A stretch of DNA of 64,000 nt from Procambarus clarkii. Taxonomy: Eukaryota; Arthropoda; Malacostraca; Decapoda; Cambaridae. The DNA is taken from assembly GCF_040958095.1 (NCBI RefSeq), contig NC_091230.1, positions 14,341,538 to 14,405,537 of the forward strand, read 5' to 3'. A model generated the notes under the pieces. The model made no database searches, was not told where the DNA came from, and saw only the letters and a program-made list of their open reading frames with translations. This document shows, in pieces, positions 32,458 through 45,898 of this stretch; positions within the stretch are counted from its first letter, which is position 1, and each line of letters starts with the position of its first letter. The translations under genes and the position numbers were made by a program.

Positions 32458-32565
32458 TCGACTTGAGAATGGTCCAGGACGGACCGAAACGTCGTCGTCC
32501 CTTCACTTTCTAGTGTGTGGTCTGGTCACCATATTTCAGCCACGTTATTGTGACTCCTCGCTTGC
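32458..32565 (+). mobile_element. Short decapod repeat, copy D (well preserved)
   Basis: 'tcgacttgagaatggtccag' then 'gacggaccgaaacgtcgtcg' and so on to 'gactcctcgcttgc'. Outer stem CGAC/GTCG and inner stem GGTCC/GGACC are intact. The flanks show imperfect repeats 'cagagcggttta' and 'cagaggttta'. Confidence 0.8.
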
Positions 32566-32785
32566 AACAGAGGTTTACTTTGAAGTGCAAAGAGTGCATC
32601 CTGAGTGCTGACAATGTATAACATAAATATTGCCTACTTTATATTACATAAGCAAATATTATCTTTTATATTAAGCAATTGTGGATAAATTAAAGAGAAT
32701 GAAGGAGCCGGAGTTAAACATTATACAAACATTAATGAAGAAAAGATGGATTACATTATTTAGAAGCACCGCCAAGACGGACTAC
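32566..32785. other. Unassigned AT-rich sequence
   Basis: Nothing recognised. Confidence 0.4.
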
Positions 32786-33130
32786 TGGGACGCACCACTG
32801 GGTGCAGTTACTGGGACGCACCACTGGGTGCAGTTACTGGGACGCACCACTGGGTGCAGTTACTGGGACGCACCACTGGGTGCAGTTACTGGGACGCACC
32901 ACTGGGTGCAGTTACTGGGACGCACCACTGGGTGCAGTTACTGGGACGCACCACTGGGTGCAGTTACTGGGACGCACCACTGGGTGCAGTTACTGGGACG
33001 CACCACTGGGTGCAGTTACTGGGACGCACCACTGGGTGCAGTTACTGGGACGCACCACTGGGTGCAGTTACTGGGACGCACCACTGGGTGCAGTTACTGG
33101 GACGCACCACTGGGTGCAGTTACTGCGACA
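32786..33130. repeat. Minisatellite, 26 bp unit, ~13 nearly perfect copies
   Basis: Unit contains 'ctgggacgcaccactgggtg' plus 'cagtta'. After 33125 it decays into loosely related 'acaccactgggacg' motifs to about 33330. 26 is not a multiple of 3, so the same peptide period appears in all three frames. Confidence 0.97.
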
Positions 33131-33455
33131 CACCACTGACGCACCGCTGAAACACACTATTGGGACGCATCTTTGGAACACACCACTGAGGCACACGTCT
33201 AGTACTCACCACTGGGTAACACCACTGGGACGCTCCACAGACACACCAGTGGGAGACGTCGCTACGTCACACCAGTAGGATATACCACTGGGAGTTACCA
33301 CAGAGACGCACCACTGGGACACCCCCTAAATTATGTGTCAACAGAGAGAGGGAGCTGGCAAGGAGTCAACGGTCTCTTACGCCACTATCGGCTCACCCAT
33401 GTTAACAGTCAAGAGTCTTTCACATCTCTTCCTTGCTCCCTCCCCCTCGTTTGCT

Positions 33456-33477
33456 TTCTCTCTCTCTCTCTCTCTCT

Positions 33478-33555
<78 letters not shown>
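33456..33555. repeat. (CT)n/(GA)n bipartite microsatellite
   Basis: About 11 CT units switch to about 37 GA units at 'ctctagagag', so the junction is self-complementary. Confidence 0.97.
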
Positions 33556-33558
<3 letters not shown>

Positions 33559-34416
33559 TGATAACATTTACAGTTCCAATTGTAACTTCAAAAATACACA
33601 AAGAAGCATCATTCAAGGCTAGGAACAGCAGCATGAGAAGCCGTCGATGGAAATTAAACACAAATAACAAACGGAGACATTACAAACAAAAGGTTCAGTG
33701 TTATATACCTGTATTGAGTTAACTGATAATAAGCAAACTCAACACACGAGTTCAAGAGTAAACATAAAAAGAATGAGGAAAATGAGTCACTGCCTAAGCC
33801 GGAAGGCAGAGCCGGGAGCCGGGAGCTTGACCCTGCGGGCACATGTACTGGAGAACATACACGGACTCTCGAAAATTAGTCAACCACATAATGAACTCGT
33901 TAAGGCGAAACAATTTTTATAGTAAGGGTGTGGTAGGGCGGAGGAGGGCGGAGTGTCTGGAGGGACAGTGGGGGAGGAATCAATGTAATTACTGTACATG
34001 CCGTAAATTGCTCAGGCTAATTCGCTCATTCATCTTGTGGTGCGTAACGAGGGAAGCTTAACTAGCGCCGAGGGGAGAGGTAAGGTGTCGTCGGAAATTA
34101 GTGTTAAAGAGAGGGGAGACTGGAGAGGAATTGGTCAGGAATTCGAGAGAGGGGAGCAGCGAGACGTACGGTCAGTGGTTAGATTGCTCGATTGTAGAGG
34201 GAGTTGTTGGTGATTAAAAGGAGAGGAGATGGCAGGTGTTTAGAGCGAAAGGTTGAGTTAGGAGCTAGGACGAGGGGGGGAAGGTAGGTGGGATGAAAAC
34301 GAGGGCAAGCTGGGGAATAGTTCCCGGGTTACATCAACCTTAGCTAATGGGGGCAGGTTTTAAGATCAGGAGACGGTGGTTAGCCTGAGGGGAGATGGTC
34401 GTTTGGGTTTAGTAAA
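33556..34416. other. Unassigned sequence
   Basis: The second half is G-rich. No domain-bearing frame and no known repeat were recognised. Confidence 0.4.
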
Positions 34417-34428
34417 GGATAGAGGGGT

Positions 34429-34525
34429 TGTTGTTGTTATAGATTCAGTTACTCGGAACAAGTTCCAAGTAGCACGGGCTATGGTGAGCCCGTAGTGGAC
34501 TTACCTAGCACAGGAGCGGTGCTGT
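34429..34525 (+). mobile_element. Short hairpin element, copy 3, 12 bp TSD
   Basis: Flanked by perfect 12 bp direct repeats 'ggatagaggggt' (34417-34428 and 34526-34537). The 97 bp body starts 'tgttgttgttatagattcag' and ends 'ggagcggtgctgt'. Predicted hairpins: TTACTcGGAAC-aa-GTTCCaAGTAG, then ACGGGCT-atggtg-AGCCCGT, then CCTagcaCAGG. No coding capacity and no poly(A). Confidence 0.9.
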
Positions 34526-34537
34526 GGATAGAGGGGT

Positions 34538-34912
34538 GAGGAGAGCTGGTTAAGAGGGACAATGATATGGGGGTTAAATACGCATAAAAAGGTGGGAGAG
34601 GGAATGTGGATGTTTGAAAAGAGGGAAGCAGAGAAGGGGAAACAGAGGGAAAGAAGACAGGAGAAGTGGGAGAGGGGGAAAGAAGTGAATGGGTAGACTG
34701 GAGCCGAGAGGTGTGAGAGGGGGAGATGGGGGATGTTTAGGGAGCTTGGTGGGGGAAGGTTGGAGGGGGATGGATGAGAAGAGTACCCTGGCCCAGCCGG
34801 GTACCCGCTAATATGTAATAAATGTCATATTTTAACACCTCTAACATTCAATGTTAACAAACAACATGAAACACGTCTGCATGAATACTCCAATACTCAA
34901 TGTAACTATTAT
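34538..34912. other. G-rich unassigned sequence
   Basis: GGGAGA-type low complexity to about 34780, then AT-rich. No gene seen. Confidence 0.5.
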
Positions 34913-34974
34913 ACATAGCCAGAGCACCGTATACATAGCCAGAGCACCGTATACATAGCCAGAGCACCCTCCAC
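34913..34974. repeat. 20 bp tandem, three copies
   Basis: 'tatacatagccagagcaccg' repeated three times, the last diverging. Confidence 0.95.
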
Positions 34975-35248
34975 AGGATGTACAACAGACTATCCTACAG
35001 TGTTGCCACCGCTGGAAGCAACAAAGAAGGGCTCTCTAGGGATTAAAGAAAGCTGGGGGTGGAAGGCTCTGGTGATAAAGGTAAGAAACATATTGAAGGT
35101 AAATAATGGGGTAATGCTGAGGGGGAGGAAATGGGAAGATAAATGGGTAATGAAAGATAATGGATGCCGGACAATGCTGCTCTTTATTTTTCATTAGCTC
35201 GTGTTCTAAATTGTTCGGGACTGTTTAATGAATAAAAGAAATGGCAGA

Positions 35249-35632
35249 TCAGCCCTGCAACACGTGGTGCAATGTGGTATTGGCACTGAGCCCTGCAACA
35301 CGTGGTGCAATGTGGTATTGGCACTGAGCCCTGCAACACGTGGTGCAATGTGGTATTGGCACTGAGCCGTGCAACACGTGGTGCAATGTGGTATTGGCAC
35401 TGAGCCGTGCAACACGTGGTGCAATGTGGTATTGGCACTGAGCCCTGCAACACGTGGTGCAATGTAGTATTGGCACTGAGCCCTGCAACACGTGGTGCAA
35501 TGTGGTATTGGCACTGAGCCCTGCAACACGTGGTGCAATGTGGTATTGGCACTGAGCCCTGCAACACGTGGTGCAATGTGGTATTGGCACTGAGCCCTGC
35601 AACACGTGGTGCAATGTGGTATTGGCACTGCA
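35249..35632. repeat. Minisatellite, 38 bp unit, ~10 copies
   Basis: Units begin 'gccctgcaacacgtggtgca' followed by 'atgtggtattggcactga'. Two central units have gccgtg in place of gccctg and one has tagtat, which allows tracking of duplications. Confidence 0.97.
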
Positions 35633-35824
35633 ATAACCCGCAGGAGGACACGAACTAACAACGTTAGGATTGGTGGGAGAAGTGGACACGGGAGTTCAGC
35701 ACTAAAAAATGCAATGTGATGAGAACTGCAGAAACGAAAGAAATGAGGCGGATGGTGTCACAACAATATCGGGAAACAGCTCACAGCCTAGTAAAAATGG
35801 AACAATGAACTAGTGGTAAGTTTC

Positions 35825-36421
<597 letters not shown>

Positions 36422-39003
36422 ACCTGAAGACTTCGTGCGTGGTGGGGCGACGTACCTGGAGGCCCCGTGCGTGGTGGGGCGGCGTACCTGGAGGCTTCGT
36501 GCGTGGTGGGGCGGCGTACCTGGAGGCCCCGTGCGTGGTGGGGCGGCGTACCTGGAGGCCCCGTGCGTGGTGGGGCGGCGTACCTGGAGGCCCCGTGCGT
36601 GGTGGGGCGACGTACCTGGAGGCCCCGTGCGTGGTGGGGCGGCGTACCTGGAGGCTTCGTGCGTGGTGGGGCGGCGTACCTGGAGGCCCCGTGCGTGGTG
36701 GGGCGGCGTACCTGGAGGCCCCGTGCGTGGTGGGGCGGCGTACCTGAAGGCTCCGTGCGTGGTGGGGCGGCGTACCTGGAGGCCCCGTGCGTGGTGGGGC
36801 GGCGTACCTGGAGGCTCCGTGCGTGCAGGAGCGCCGTACCTGGAGGGCCCCGTGCGTGCCAGGGCCGTACCTGGGGGCCCCATGCGTGCAGGAACGCCGT
36901 ACCTGGAGGCCCCGTGCGTAGCGGAGCGCCGTACCTGGAGGCCCCGTGCGTGCAGGAACGCCGTACCTGGAGGCCCCGTGCGTGGTGGAGCGCCGTACCT
37001 GGAGTCCCCGTGCGTGCCAGGGCCGTACCTGGAGGCCCCGTGCGTGCCAGGGCCGTACCTGGAGGCCCCGTGCGTGCAGGAACGCCGTACCTGGAGGCCC
37101 CGTGCGTGCCAGGGCCGTACCTGGAGGCCCCGTACGTGCAGGAACGCCGTACCTGGAGGCCCCGTGCGTGCCAGGGCCGTACCTGGAGGCCCCGTGCGTG
37201 CCAGGGCCGTACCTGGAGGCCCCGTGCGTGCAGGAACGCCGTACCTGGAGGCCCCGTGCGTGCAGGAGCGCCGTACCTGGAGGCCCCGAGCGTGCAGGAA
37301 CGCCGTACCTGGAGGCCCCGTGCGTGCAGGAGCACCGGACCTGGAGGCCCCGTGCGTGCAGGAGCGCCGTACCTGGAGGCCCCGTGCGTGCAGGAGAGCC
37401 GTACCTGGAGGCCCCGTGCGTGCAGGAACGCCGTACCTGGAGGCCCCGTGCGTGCAGGAACGCCGTACCTGGAGGCCCCGTGGGGGCAGGAACGCCGTAC
37501 CTGGTGGCCCCGTGCGTGCAGGAACGCCGTACCTGGAGGCCCCGTGCGTGCAGGAACGCCGTACCTGGAGGCCCCGTGCGTGCAGGAACGCCGTACCTGG
37601 AGGCCCCGTGCGTGCAGGAACGCCGTACCTGGAGGCCCCGTGCGTGCAGGAACGCCGTATCTGGAGGCCCCGTGCGTGCAGGAACGCCGTACCTGGTGGC
37701 CCCGTGCGTGCAGGAACGCCGTACCTGGAGGCCCTGTGCGTGCAGGAACGCCGTACCTGGAGGCCCCGTGCGTGCAGGAACGCCGTACCTGGAGGCCCCG
37801 TGCGTGCAGGGGCGGCGTACCTGGAGGCCCCGTGCGTGCAGGAGCGCCGTACATGGAGGCCCCGTGCGTGCAGGAACGCCGTACCTGGAGGCCCCGTGCG
37901 TGCAGGAACGCCGTACCTGGAGGCCCCGTGCGTGCAGGAGCGCCGTACCTGGAGGCCCCGAGCGTGCAGGAACGCCGTACCTGGAGGCCCCGTGCGTGCA
38001 GGAGCACCGGACCTGGAGGCCACGTGCGTGCAGGAGCGCCGTACCTGGAGGCCCCGTGCGTGCAGGAGAGCCGTACCTGGAGGCCCCGTGCGTGCAGGAA
38101 CGCCGTACCTGGAGGCCCCGTGCGTGCAGGAACGCCGTACCTGGAGGCCCCGTGGGGGCAGGAACGCCGTACCTGGTGGCCCCGTGCGTGCAGGAACGCC
38201 GTACCTGGAGGCCCCGTGCGTGCAGGAACGCCGTACCTGGAGGCCCCGTGCGTGCAGGAACGCCGTACCTGGAGGCCCCGTGCGTGCAGGAACGCCGTAC
38301 CTGGAGGCCCCGTGCGTGCAGGAACGCCGTATCTGGAGGCCCCGTGCGTGCAGGAACGCCGTACCTGGTGGCCCCGTGCGTGCAGGAACGCCGTACCTGG
38401 AGGCCCTGTGCGTGCAGGAACGCCGTACCTGGAGGCCCCGTGCGTGCAGGAACGCCGTACCTGGAGGCCCCGTGCGTGCAGGGGCGGCGTACCTGGAGGC
38501 CCCGTGCGTGCAGGAGCGCCGTACATGGAGGCCCCGTGCGTGCAGGAACGCCGTACCTGGAGGCCCCGTGCGTGCAGGAACGCCGTACCTGGAGGCCCCG
38601 TGCGTGCAGGGGCGGCGTACCTGGTGGCCCCGTGCGTGCAGGAACGCCGTACCTGGTGGCCCCGTGCGTGGTGAGGCGGCGTACCTGGTGGCCCCGTGCG
38701 TGCAGGAACGCCGTACCTGGTGGCCCCGTGCGTGCAGGAACGCCGTACCTGGTGGCCCCGTGCGTGGTGGGGCGGCGTACCTGGTGGTCCCGTGCGTGCA
38801 GGAACGCCGTACCTGGAGGCCCCGTGCGTGCAGGAACGCCGTACCTGGAGGCCCCGTGCGTGCAGGGGCGGCGTACCTGGTGGCCCCGTGCGTGCAGGAA
38901 CGCCGTACCTGGTGGCCCCGTGCGTGGTGGGGCGGCGTACCTGGTGGCCCCGTGCGTGCAGGAACGCCGTACCTGGAGGCCCCGTGCGTGCCGGCGCGCC
39001 GTA
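36422..39003. repeat. GC-rich minisatellite, 32 bp unit, ~80 copies
   Basis: The main unit joins 'cgtacctggaggccccgtgc' and 'gtgcaggaacgc'. Variants carry 'gtggtggggcgg' (enriched at both ends of the array) or 'gtgccagggc'. A rare 'ccccgagcg' variant at 37284 recurs at 37956, exactly 672 bp (21 units) apart, with near-identical order of variants around it, so one 21-unit block was duplicated. Several frames on both strands are open for 700-1300 codons because neither strand of the unit contains stops in any frame; I reject them as genes. Confidence 0.97.
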
Positions 39004-39110
39004 AAAGCACTCACCATACAAATTCCTAATGACGTAATTTCCACTCATAAAGAGACAAGTGTACACAAGGGAGTACTTCGCACCCACGTGATTGGCCCTC
39101 GTCCTGGCCC

Positions 39111-40337
39111 TGTGTTGCTGCTCCATGGCTTGTAGTGTTGCTGCTCCATGGCTGAGGGTGTAGTGTTGCTGCTCCATGGCTGTGTTGTGTTGCTGCTCCA
39201 TGGCTGAGGGTGTTGTGTTGCTGCTCCATGGCTTGTAGTGTTGCTGCTCCATGGCTGAGGGTGTTGTGTTGCTGCTCCATGGCTTGTAGTGTTGCTGCTC
39301 CATGGCTGAGGGTGTAGTGTTGCTGCTCCATAGCTGTGTTGTGTTGCTGCTCCATGGCTGAGGGTGTTGTGTTGCTGCTCCATGGCTGTGTTGTGTTGCT
39401 GCTCCATGGCTGAGGGTGCAGTGTTGCTGCTCCATGGCTGTTTTGTGTTGCTGCTCCATGGCTGTTTTGTGTTGCTGCTCCATGGCTGAGGGTGTAGTGT
39501 TGCTGCTCCATGGCTGTGTTGTGTTGCTGCTCCATGGCTGAGGGTGCAGTGTTGCTGCTCCATGGCTGTGTTGTGTTGCTGCTCCATGGCTGAGGGTGTT
39601 GTGTTGCTGCTCCATGGCTGAGGGTGTTGTGTTGCTGCTCCATGGCTGAGGGTGTTGTGTTGCTGCTCCATGGCTGTGTTGTGTTGCTGCTCCATGGCTG
39701 AGGGTGCAGTGTTGCTGCTCCATGGCTGAGGGTGCAGTGTTGCTGCTCCATGGCTGTGTTGTGTTGCTGCTCCATGGCTGAGGGTGTTGTGTTGCTGCTC
39801 CATGGCTGAGGGTGCAGTGTTGCTGCTCCATGGCTGTTTTGTGTTGCTGCTCCATGGCTGAGGGTGTAGTGTTGCTGCTCCATGGCTGTGTTGTGTTGCT
39901 GCTCCATGGCTGAGGGTGTAGTGTTGCTGCTCCATGGCTGTGTTGTGTTGCTGCTCCATGGCTGAGGGTGTTGTGTTGCTGCTCCATGGCTGTGTTGTGT
40001 TGCTGCTCCATGGCTGAGGGTGTAGTGTTGCTGCTCCATGGCTGTGTAGTGTTGCTGCTCCATGGCTGTGTAGTGTTGCTGCTCCATGGCTGTGTATTGT
40101 TGCTGCTCCATGGCTGAGGGTGCAGTGTTGCTTCTCCATGGCTGAGGGTGCAGTGTTGCTGCTCCATGGCTGAGGGTGTAGTGTTGCTGCTCCATGGCTG
40201 AGGGTGCAGTGTTGCTGCTCCATGGCTGAGGGTGCAGTGTTGCTGCTCCATGGCTGAGGGTGTAGTGTTGCTGCTCCATGGCTGAGGGTGCAGTGTTGCT
40301 GCTCCCTGGCTGAGGGCGTAGTGTTGCTGCTCCACGG
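39111..40337. repeat. Minisatellite, 24/28 bp units, ~47 copies
   Basis: All units carry 'gttgctgctccatggctg', followed by either 'agggtg(t/c)a(gt)' or 'tgttgt'. It directly follows the 32 bp array after a ~108 bp unique spacer. Each unit contains an NcoI-type CCATGG. Confidence 0.97.
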
Positions 40338-40644
40338 AGGTGTGGTAATTGGTGTGGTGGAAGTGGTGGTAGTGGTGATTTTCATGTAGTATATATCCAT
40401 AGTAGTGATTTTATGTAGTACTACATATAATTATCCATATAGCATCTTTAAATTTGATAAACATTTTTGGTAGATTTATTAATAAAGATATATTTTTAAT
40501 ATTAAACAATACAGTATAACGATACGAGGTATGAGAATTCTGGCGAGACAGTGTAGGCTTGGTCAGGTCTACACCTTCACGTGGAGCAAGTCATACACAG
40601 TATAAAAGGCCAAGAGGTGCATTGGTACCCCTAAGCCTGTGGAC
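40338..40644. other. Unassigned AT-rich spacer
   Basis: Nothing recognised. Confidence 0.45.
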
Positions 40645-43600
40645 GTGAACACTTGGTACCCCCCGTGAACACTTGGTACCCCCGTGAACAATTGGTACCC
40701 CCGTGAACACTTGGTACCCCCCCCCGTGAACACTTGGTACCCCCCGTGAACACTTGGTACCCCCCGTGAACACTTGGTACCCCCGTGAACACTTGGTACC
40801 CCCCCCCGTGAACACTTGGTACCCCCCGTGAACACTTGGTACCCCCCGTGAACACTTGGTACCCCCCGTGAACACTTGGTACCCCCCGTGAACACTTGGT
40901 ACCCCCGTGAACACTTGGTACCCCCCCCCCCGTGAACACTTGGTACCCCCCCGTGAACACTTGGTACCCCCCGTGAACACTTGGTACCCCCCGTGAACAC
41001 TTGGTACCCCCCGTGAACACTTGGTACCCCCCGTGAACACTTGGTACCCCCGTGAACACTTGGTACCCCCGTGAACACTTGGTACCCCCGTGAACACTTG
41101 GTACCCCCCGTGAACACTTGGTACCCCCCGTGAACATTTGGTACCCCCCGTGAACACTTGGTACCCCCGTGAACACTTGGTACCCCCCCCCCGTGAACAC
41201 TTGGTACCCCCCGTGAACACTTGGTACCCCCCGTGAACACTTGGTACCCCCCCGTGAACACTTGGTACCCCGTGAACACTTGGTACCCCCGTGAACGCTT
41301 GGTACCCCCCGTGAACACTTGGTACCCCCCCCGTGAACACTTGGTACCCCCCGTGAACACTTGGTACCCCCCGTGAACACTTGGTACCCCCCGTGAACAC
41401 TTGGTACCCCCCGTGAACACTTGGTACCCCCGTGAACACTTGGTACCCCCGTGAACGCTTGGTACCCCCGTGAACACTTGGTACCCCCGTGAACACTTGG
41501 TACCCCCGTGAACACTTGGTACCCCCCCGTGAACACTTGGTACCCCCGTGAACACTTGGTACCCCCGTGAACACTTGGTACCCCCCGTGAACACTTGGTA
41601 CCCCCCCCCGTGAACACTTGGTACCCCCGTGAACACTTGGTACCCCCCGTGAACACTTGGTACCCCCCGTGAACACTTGGTACCCCCCGTGAACACTTGG
41701 TACCCCCGTGAACACTTGGTACCCCCGTGAACGCTTGGTACCCCCGTGAACACTTGGTACCCCCCGTGAACACTTGGTACCCCCGTGAACACTTGGTACC
41801 CCCCTGTGAACACTTGGTACCCCGTGAACACTTGGTACCCCCGTGAACACTTGGTACCCCCGTGAACACTTGGTACCCCCCGTGAACACTTGGTACCCCC
41901 CGTGAACACTTGGTACCCCCCGTGAACACTTGGTACCCCCGTGAACACTTGGTACCCCCGTGAACACTTGGTACCCCCCCGTGAACACTTGGTACCCCCC
42001 GTGAACACTTGGTACCCCCCGTGAACACTTGGTACCCCCGTGAACACTTGGTACCCCCGTGAACACTTGGTACCCCCCGTGAACACTTGGTACCCCCCGT
42101 GAACACTTGGTACCCCCCGTGAACACTTGGTACCCCCCGTGAACACTTGGTACCCCCCGTGAACACTTGGTACCCCCCGTGAACACTTGGTACCCCCCCG
42201 TGAACACTTGGTACCCCCCGTGAACACTTGGTACCCCCCGTGAACACTTGGTACCCCCCGTGAACACTTGGTACCCCCCGTGAACACTTGGTACCCCCCG
42301 TGAACACTTGGTACCCCCCCGTGAACACTTGGTACCCCCCGTGAACACTTGGTACCCCCGTGAACACTTGGTACCCCCCGTGAACACTTGGTACCCCCCG
42401 TGAACACTTGGTACCCCCCCGTGAACACTTGGTACCCCCCGTGAACACTTGGTACCCCCCGTGAACACTTGGTACCCCCCGTGAACACTTGGTACCCCCC
42501 GTGAACACTTGGTACCCCCGTGAACACTTGGTACCCCCCGTGAACACTTGGTACCCCCCGTGAACACTTGGTACCCCCCGTGAACACTTGGTACCCCCCC
42601 CGTGAACACTTGGTACCCCCCGTGAACACTTGGTACCCCCCGTGAACACTTGGTACCCCCGTGAACACTTGGTACCCCCCGTGAACACTTGGTACCCCCC
42701 GTGAACACTTGGTACCCCCGTGAACACTTGGTACCCCCCGTGAACACTTGGTACCCCCCGTGAACACTTGGTACCCCCCGTGAACACTTGGTACCCCCCG
42801 TGAACACTTGGTACCCCCCGTGAACACTTGGTACCCCCCGTGAACACTTGGTACCCCCCGTGAACACTTGGTACCCCCCGTGAACACTTGGTACCCCCCG
42901 TGAACACTTGGTACCCCCCGTGAACACTTGGTACCCCCCGTGAACACTTGGTACCCCCCGTGAACACTTGGTACCCCCCGTGAACACTTGGTACCCCCCG
43001 TGAACACTTGGTACCCCCCGTGAACACTTGGTACCCCCCGTGAACACTTGGTACCCCCCGTGAACACTTGGTACCCCCCGTGAACACTTGGTACCCCCGT
43101 GAACACTTGGTACCCCCCGTGAACACTTGGTACCCCCCGTGAACACTTGGTACCCCCCGTGAACACTTGGTACCCCCCGTGAACACTTGGTACCCCCCGT
43201 GAACACTTGGTACCCCCCGTGAACACTTGGTACCCCCCGTGAACACTTGGTACCCCCCGTGAACACTTGGTACCCCCCGTGAACACTTGGTACCCCCCGT
43301 GAACACTTGGTACCCCCCGTGAACACTTGGTACCCCCCGTGAACACTTGGTACCCCCCGTGAACACTTGGTACCCCCCGTGAACACTTGGTACCCCCCGT
43401 GAACACTTGGTACCCCCGTGAACACTTGGTACCCCCCGTGAACACTTGGTACCCCCCGTGAACACTTGGTACCCCCCGTGAACACTTGGTACCCCCCGTG
43501 AACACTTGGTACCCCCCGTGAACACTTGGTACCCCCCGTGAACACTTGGTACCCCCCGTGAACACTTGGTACCCCCCGTGAACACTTGGTACCCCCCGTG

Positions 43601-45898
43601 AACACTTGGTACCCCCCGTGAACACTTGGTACCCCCCGTGAACACTTGGTACCCCCCGTGAACACTTGGTACCCCCCGTGAACACTTGGTACCCCCCGTG
43701 AACACTTGGTACCCCCCGTGAACACTTGGTACCCCCCGTGAACACTTGGTACCCCCCGTGAACACTTGGTACCCCCCGTGAACACTTGGTACCCCCCGTG
43801 AACACTTGGTACCCCCCGTGAACACTTGGTACCCCCCGTGAACACTTGGTACCCCCCGTGAACACTTGGTACCCCCGTGAACACTTGGTACCCCCCGTGA
43901 ACACTTGGTACCCCCCGTGAACACTTGGTACCCCCCGTGAACACTTGGTACCCCCCGTGAACACTTGGTACCCCCCGTGAACACTTGGTACCCCCGTGAA
44001 CACTTGGTACCCCCCGTGAACACTTGGTACCCCCCGTGAACACTTGGTACCCCCCGTGAACACTTGGTACCCCCCGTGAACACTTGGTACCCCCCGTGAA
44101 CACTTGGTACCCCCCGTGAACACTTGGTACCCCCCGTGAACACTTGGTACCCCCCGTGAACACTTGGTACCCCCCGTGAACACTTGGTACCCCCCGTGAA
44201 CACTTGGTACCCCCCGTGAACACTTGGTACCCCCCCGTGAACACTTGGTACCCCCCGTGAACACTTGGTACCCCCCGTGAACACTTGGTACCCCCCGTGA
44301 ACACTTGGTACCCCCCGTGAACACTTGGTACCCCCCGTGAACACTTGGTACCCCCCGTGAACACTTGGTACCCCCCGTGAACACTTGGTACCCCCCGTGA
44401 ACACTTGGTACCCCCCGTGAACACTTGGTACCCCCCGTGAACACTTGGTACCCCCCGTGAACACTTGGTACCCCCCGTGAACACTTGGTACCCCCCGTGA
44501 ACACTTGGTACCCCCCGTGAACACTTGGTACCCCCCGTGAACACTTGGTACCCCCCGTGAACACTTGGTACCCCCCGTGAACACTTGGTACCCCCCGTGA
44601 ACACTTGGTACCCCCCGTGAACACTTGGTACCCCCCGTGAACACTTGGTACCCCCCGTGAACACTTGGTACCCCCCGTGAACACTTGGTACCCCCCGTGA
44701 ACACTTGGTACCCCCCGTGAACACTTGGTACCCCCCGTGAACACTTGGTACCCCCCGTGAACACTTGGTACCCCCCGTGAACACTTGGTACCCCCCGTGA
44801 ACACTTGGTACCCCCCGTGAACACTTGGTACCCCCCGTGAACACTTGGTACCCCCGTGAACACTTGGTACCCCCCGTGAACACTTGGTACCCCCCGTGAA
44901 CACTTGGTACCCCCCGTGAACACTTGGTACCCCCCGTGAACACTTGGTACCCCCCCGTGAACACTTGGTACCCCCCCGTGAACACTTGGTACCCCCCGTG
45001 AACACTTGGTACCCCCCGTGAACACTTGGTACCCCCCGTGAACACTTGGTACCCCCCGTGAACACTTGGTACCCCCCCCGTGAACACTTGGTACCCCCCC
45101 CGTGAACACTTGGTACCCCCCGTGAACACTTGGTACCCCCCGTGAACACTTGGTACCCCCCGTGAACACTTGGTACCCCCCGTGAACACTTGGTACCCCC
45201 CGTGAACACTTGGTACCCCCCGTGAACACTTGGTACCCCCCGTGAACACTTGGTACCCCCCGTGAACACTTGGTACCCCCCGTGAACACTTGGTACCCCC
45301 CGTGAACACTTGGTACCCCCCCGTGAACACTTGGTACCCCCCGTGAACACTTGGTACCCCCCGTGAACACTTGGTACCCCCCGTGAACACTTGGTACCCC
45401 CCGTGAACACTTGGTACCCCCGTGAACACTTTGTACCCCCCCCGTGAACACTTGGTACCCCCCGTGAACACTTGGTACCCCCCGTGAACACTTGGTACCC
45501 CCGTGAACACTTGGTACCCCCGTGAACATTGGTACCCCCCGTGAACACTTGGTACCCCCCCCCCGTGAACACTTGGTACCCCCCCCCCCCGTGAACACTT
45601 GGTACCCCCCGTGAACACTTGGTACCCCCGTGAACATTGGTACCCCCGTGAACACTTGGTACCCCCCGTGAACACTTGGTACCCCCCGTGAACACTTGGT
45701 ACCCCCCGTGAACACTTGGTACCCCCCGTGAACACTTGGTACCCCCCGTGAACACTTGGTACCCCCGTGAACATTGGTACCCCCGTGAACACTTGGTACC
45801 CCCCGTGAACACTTGGTACCCCCCGTGAACACTTGGTACCCCCCGTGAACACTTGGTACCCCCCGTGAACACTTGGTACCCCCGTGAACACTTGGTAC
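40645..45898. repeat. 5.25 kb minisatellite, 20 bp unit, ~260 copies
   Basis: The unit gtgaacacttggtacccccc is almost invariant outside the C run, which varies from about 4 to 10 C. Copies near both ends show more C-run variation and rare changes ('gaacgctt', 'gaacattgg', 'aacaattgg', 'ctttgtacc'); the central part (about 42700-44900) is nearly perfect. The minus strand is G-rich and lacks stops in all frames, giving three overlapping ~1760-codon artefact frames with the same peptide period. Confidence 0.99.

Noticed and set aside
35249-35632. Regular 38 bp repeats considered as a CRISPR array
   Set aside because: No unique spacers between repeats, and the genome is eukaryotic; plain tandem repeat.
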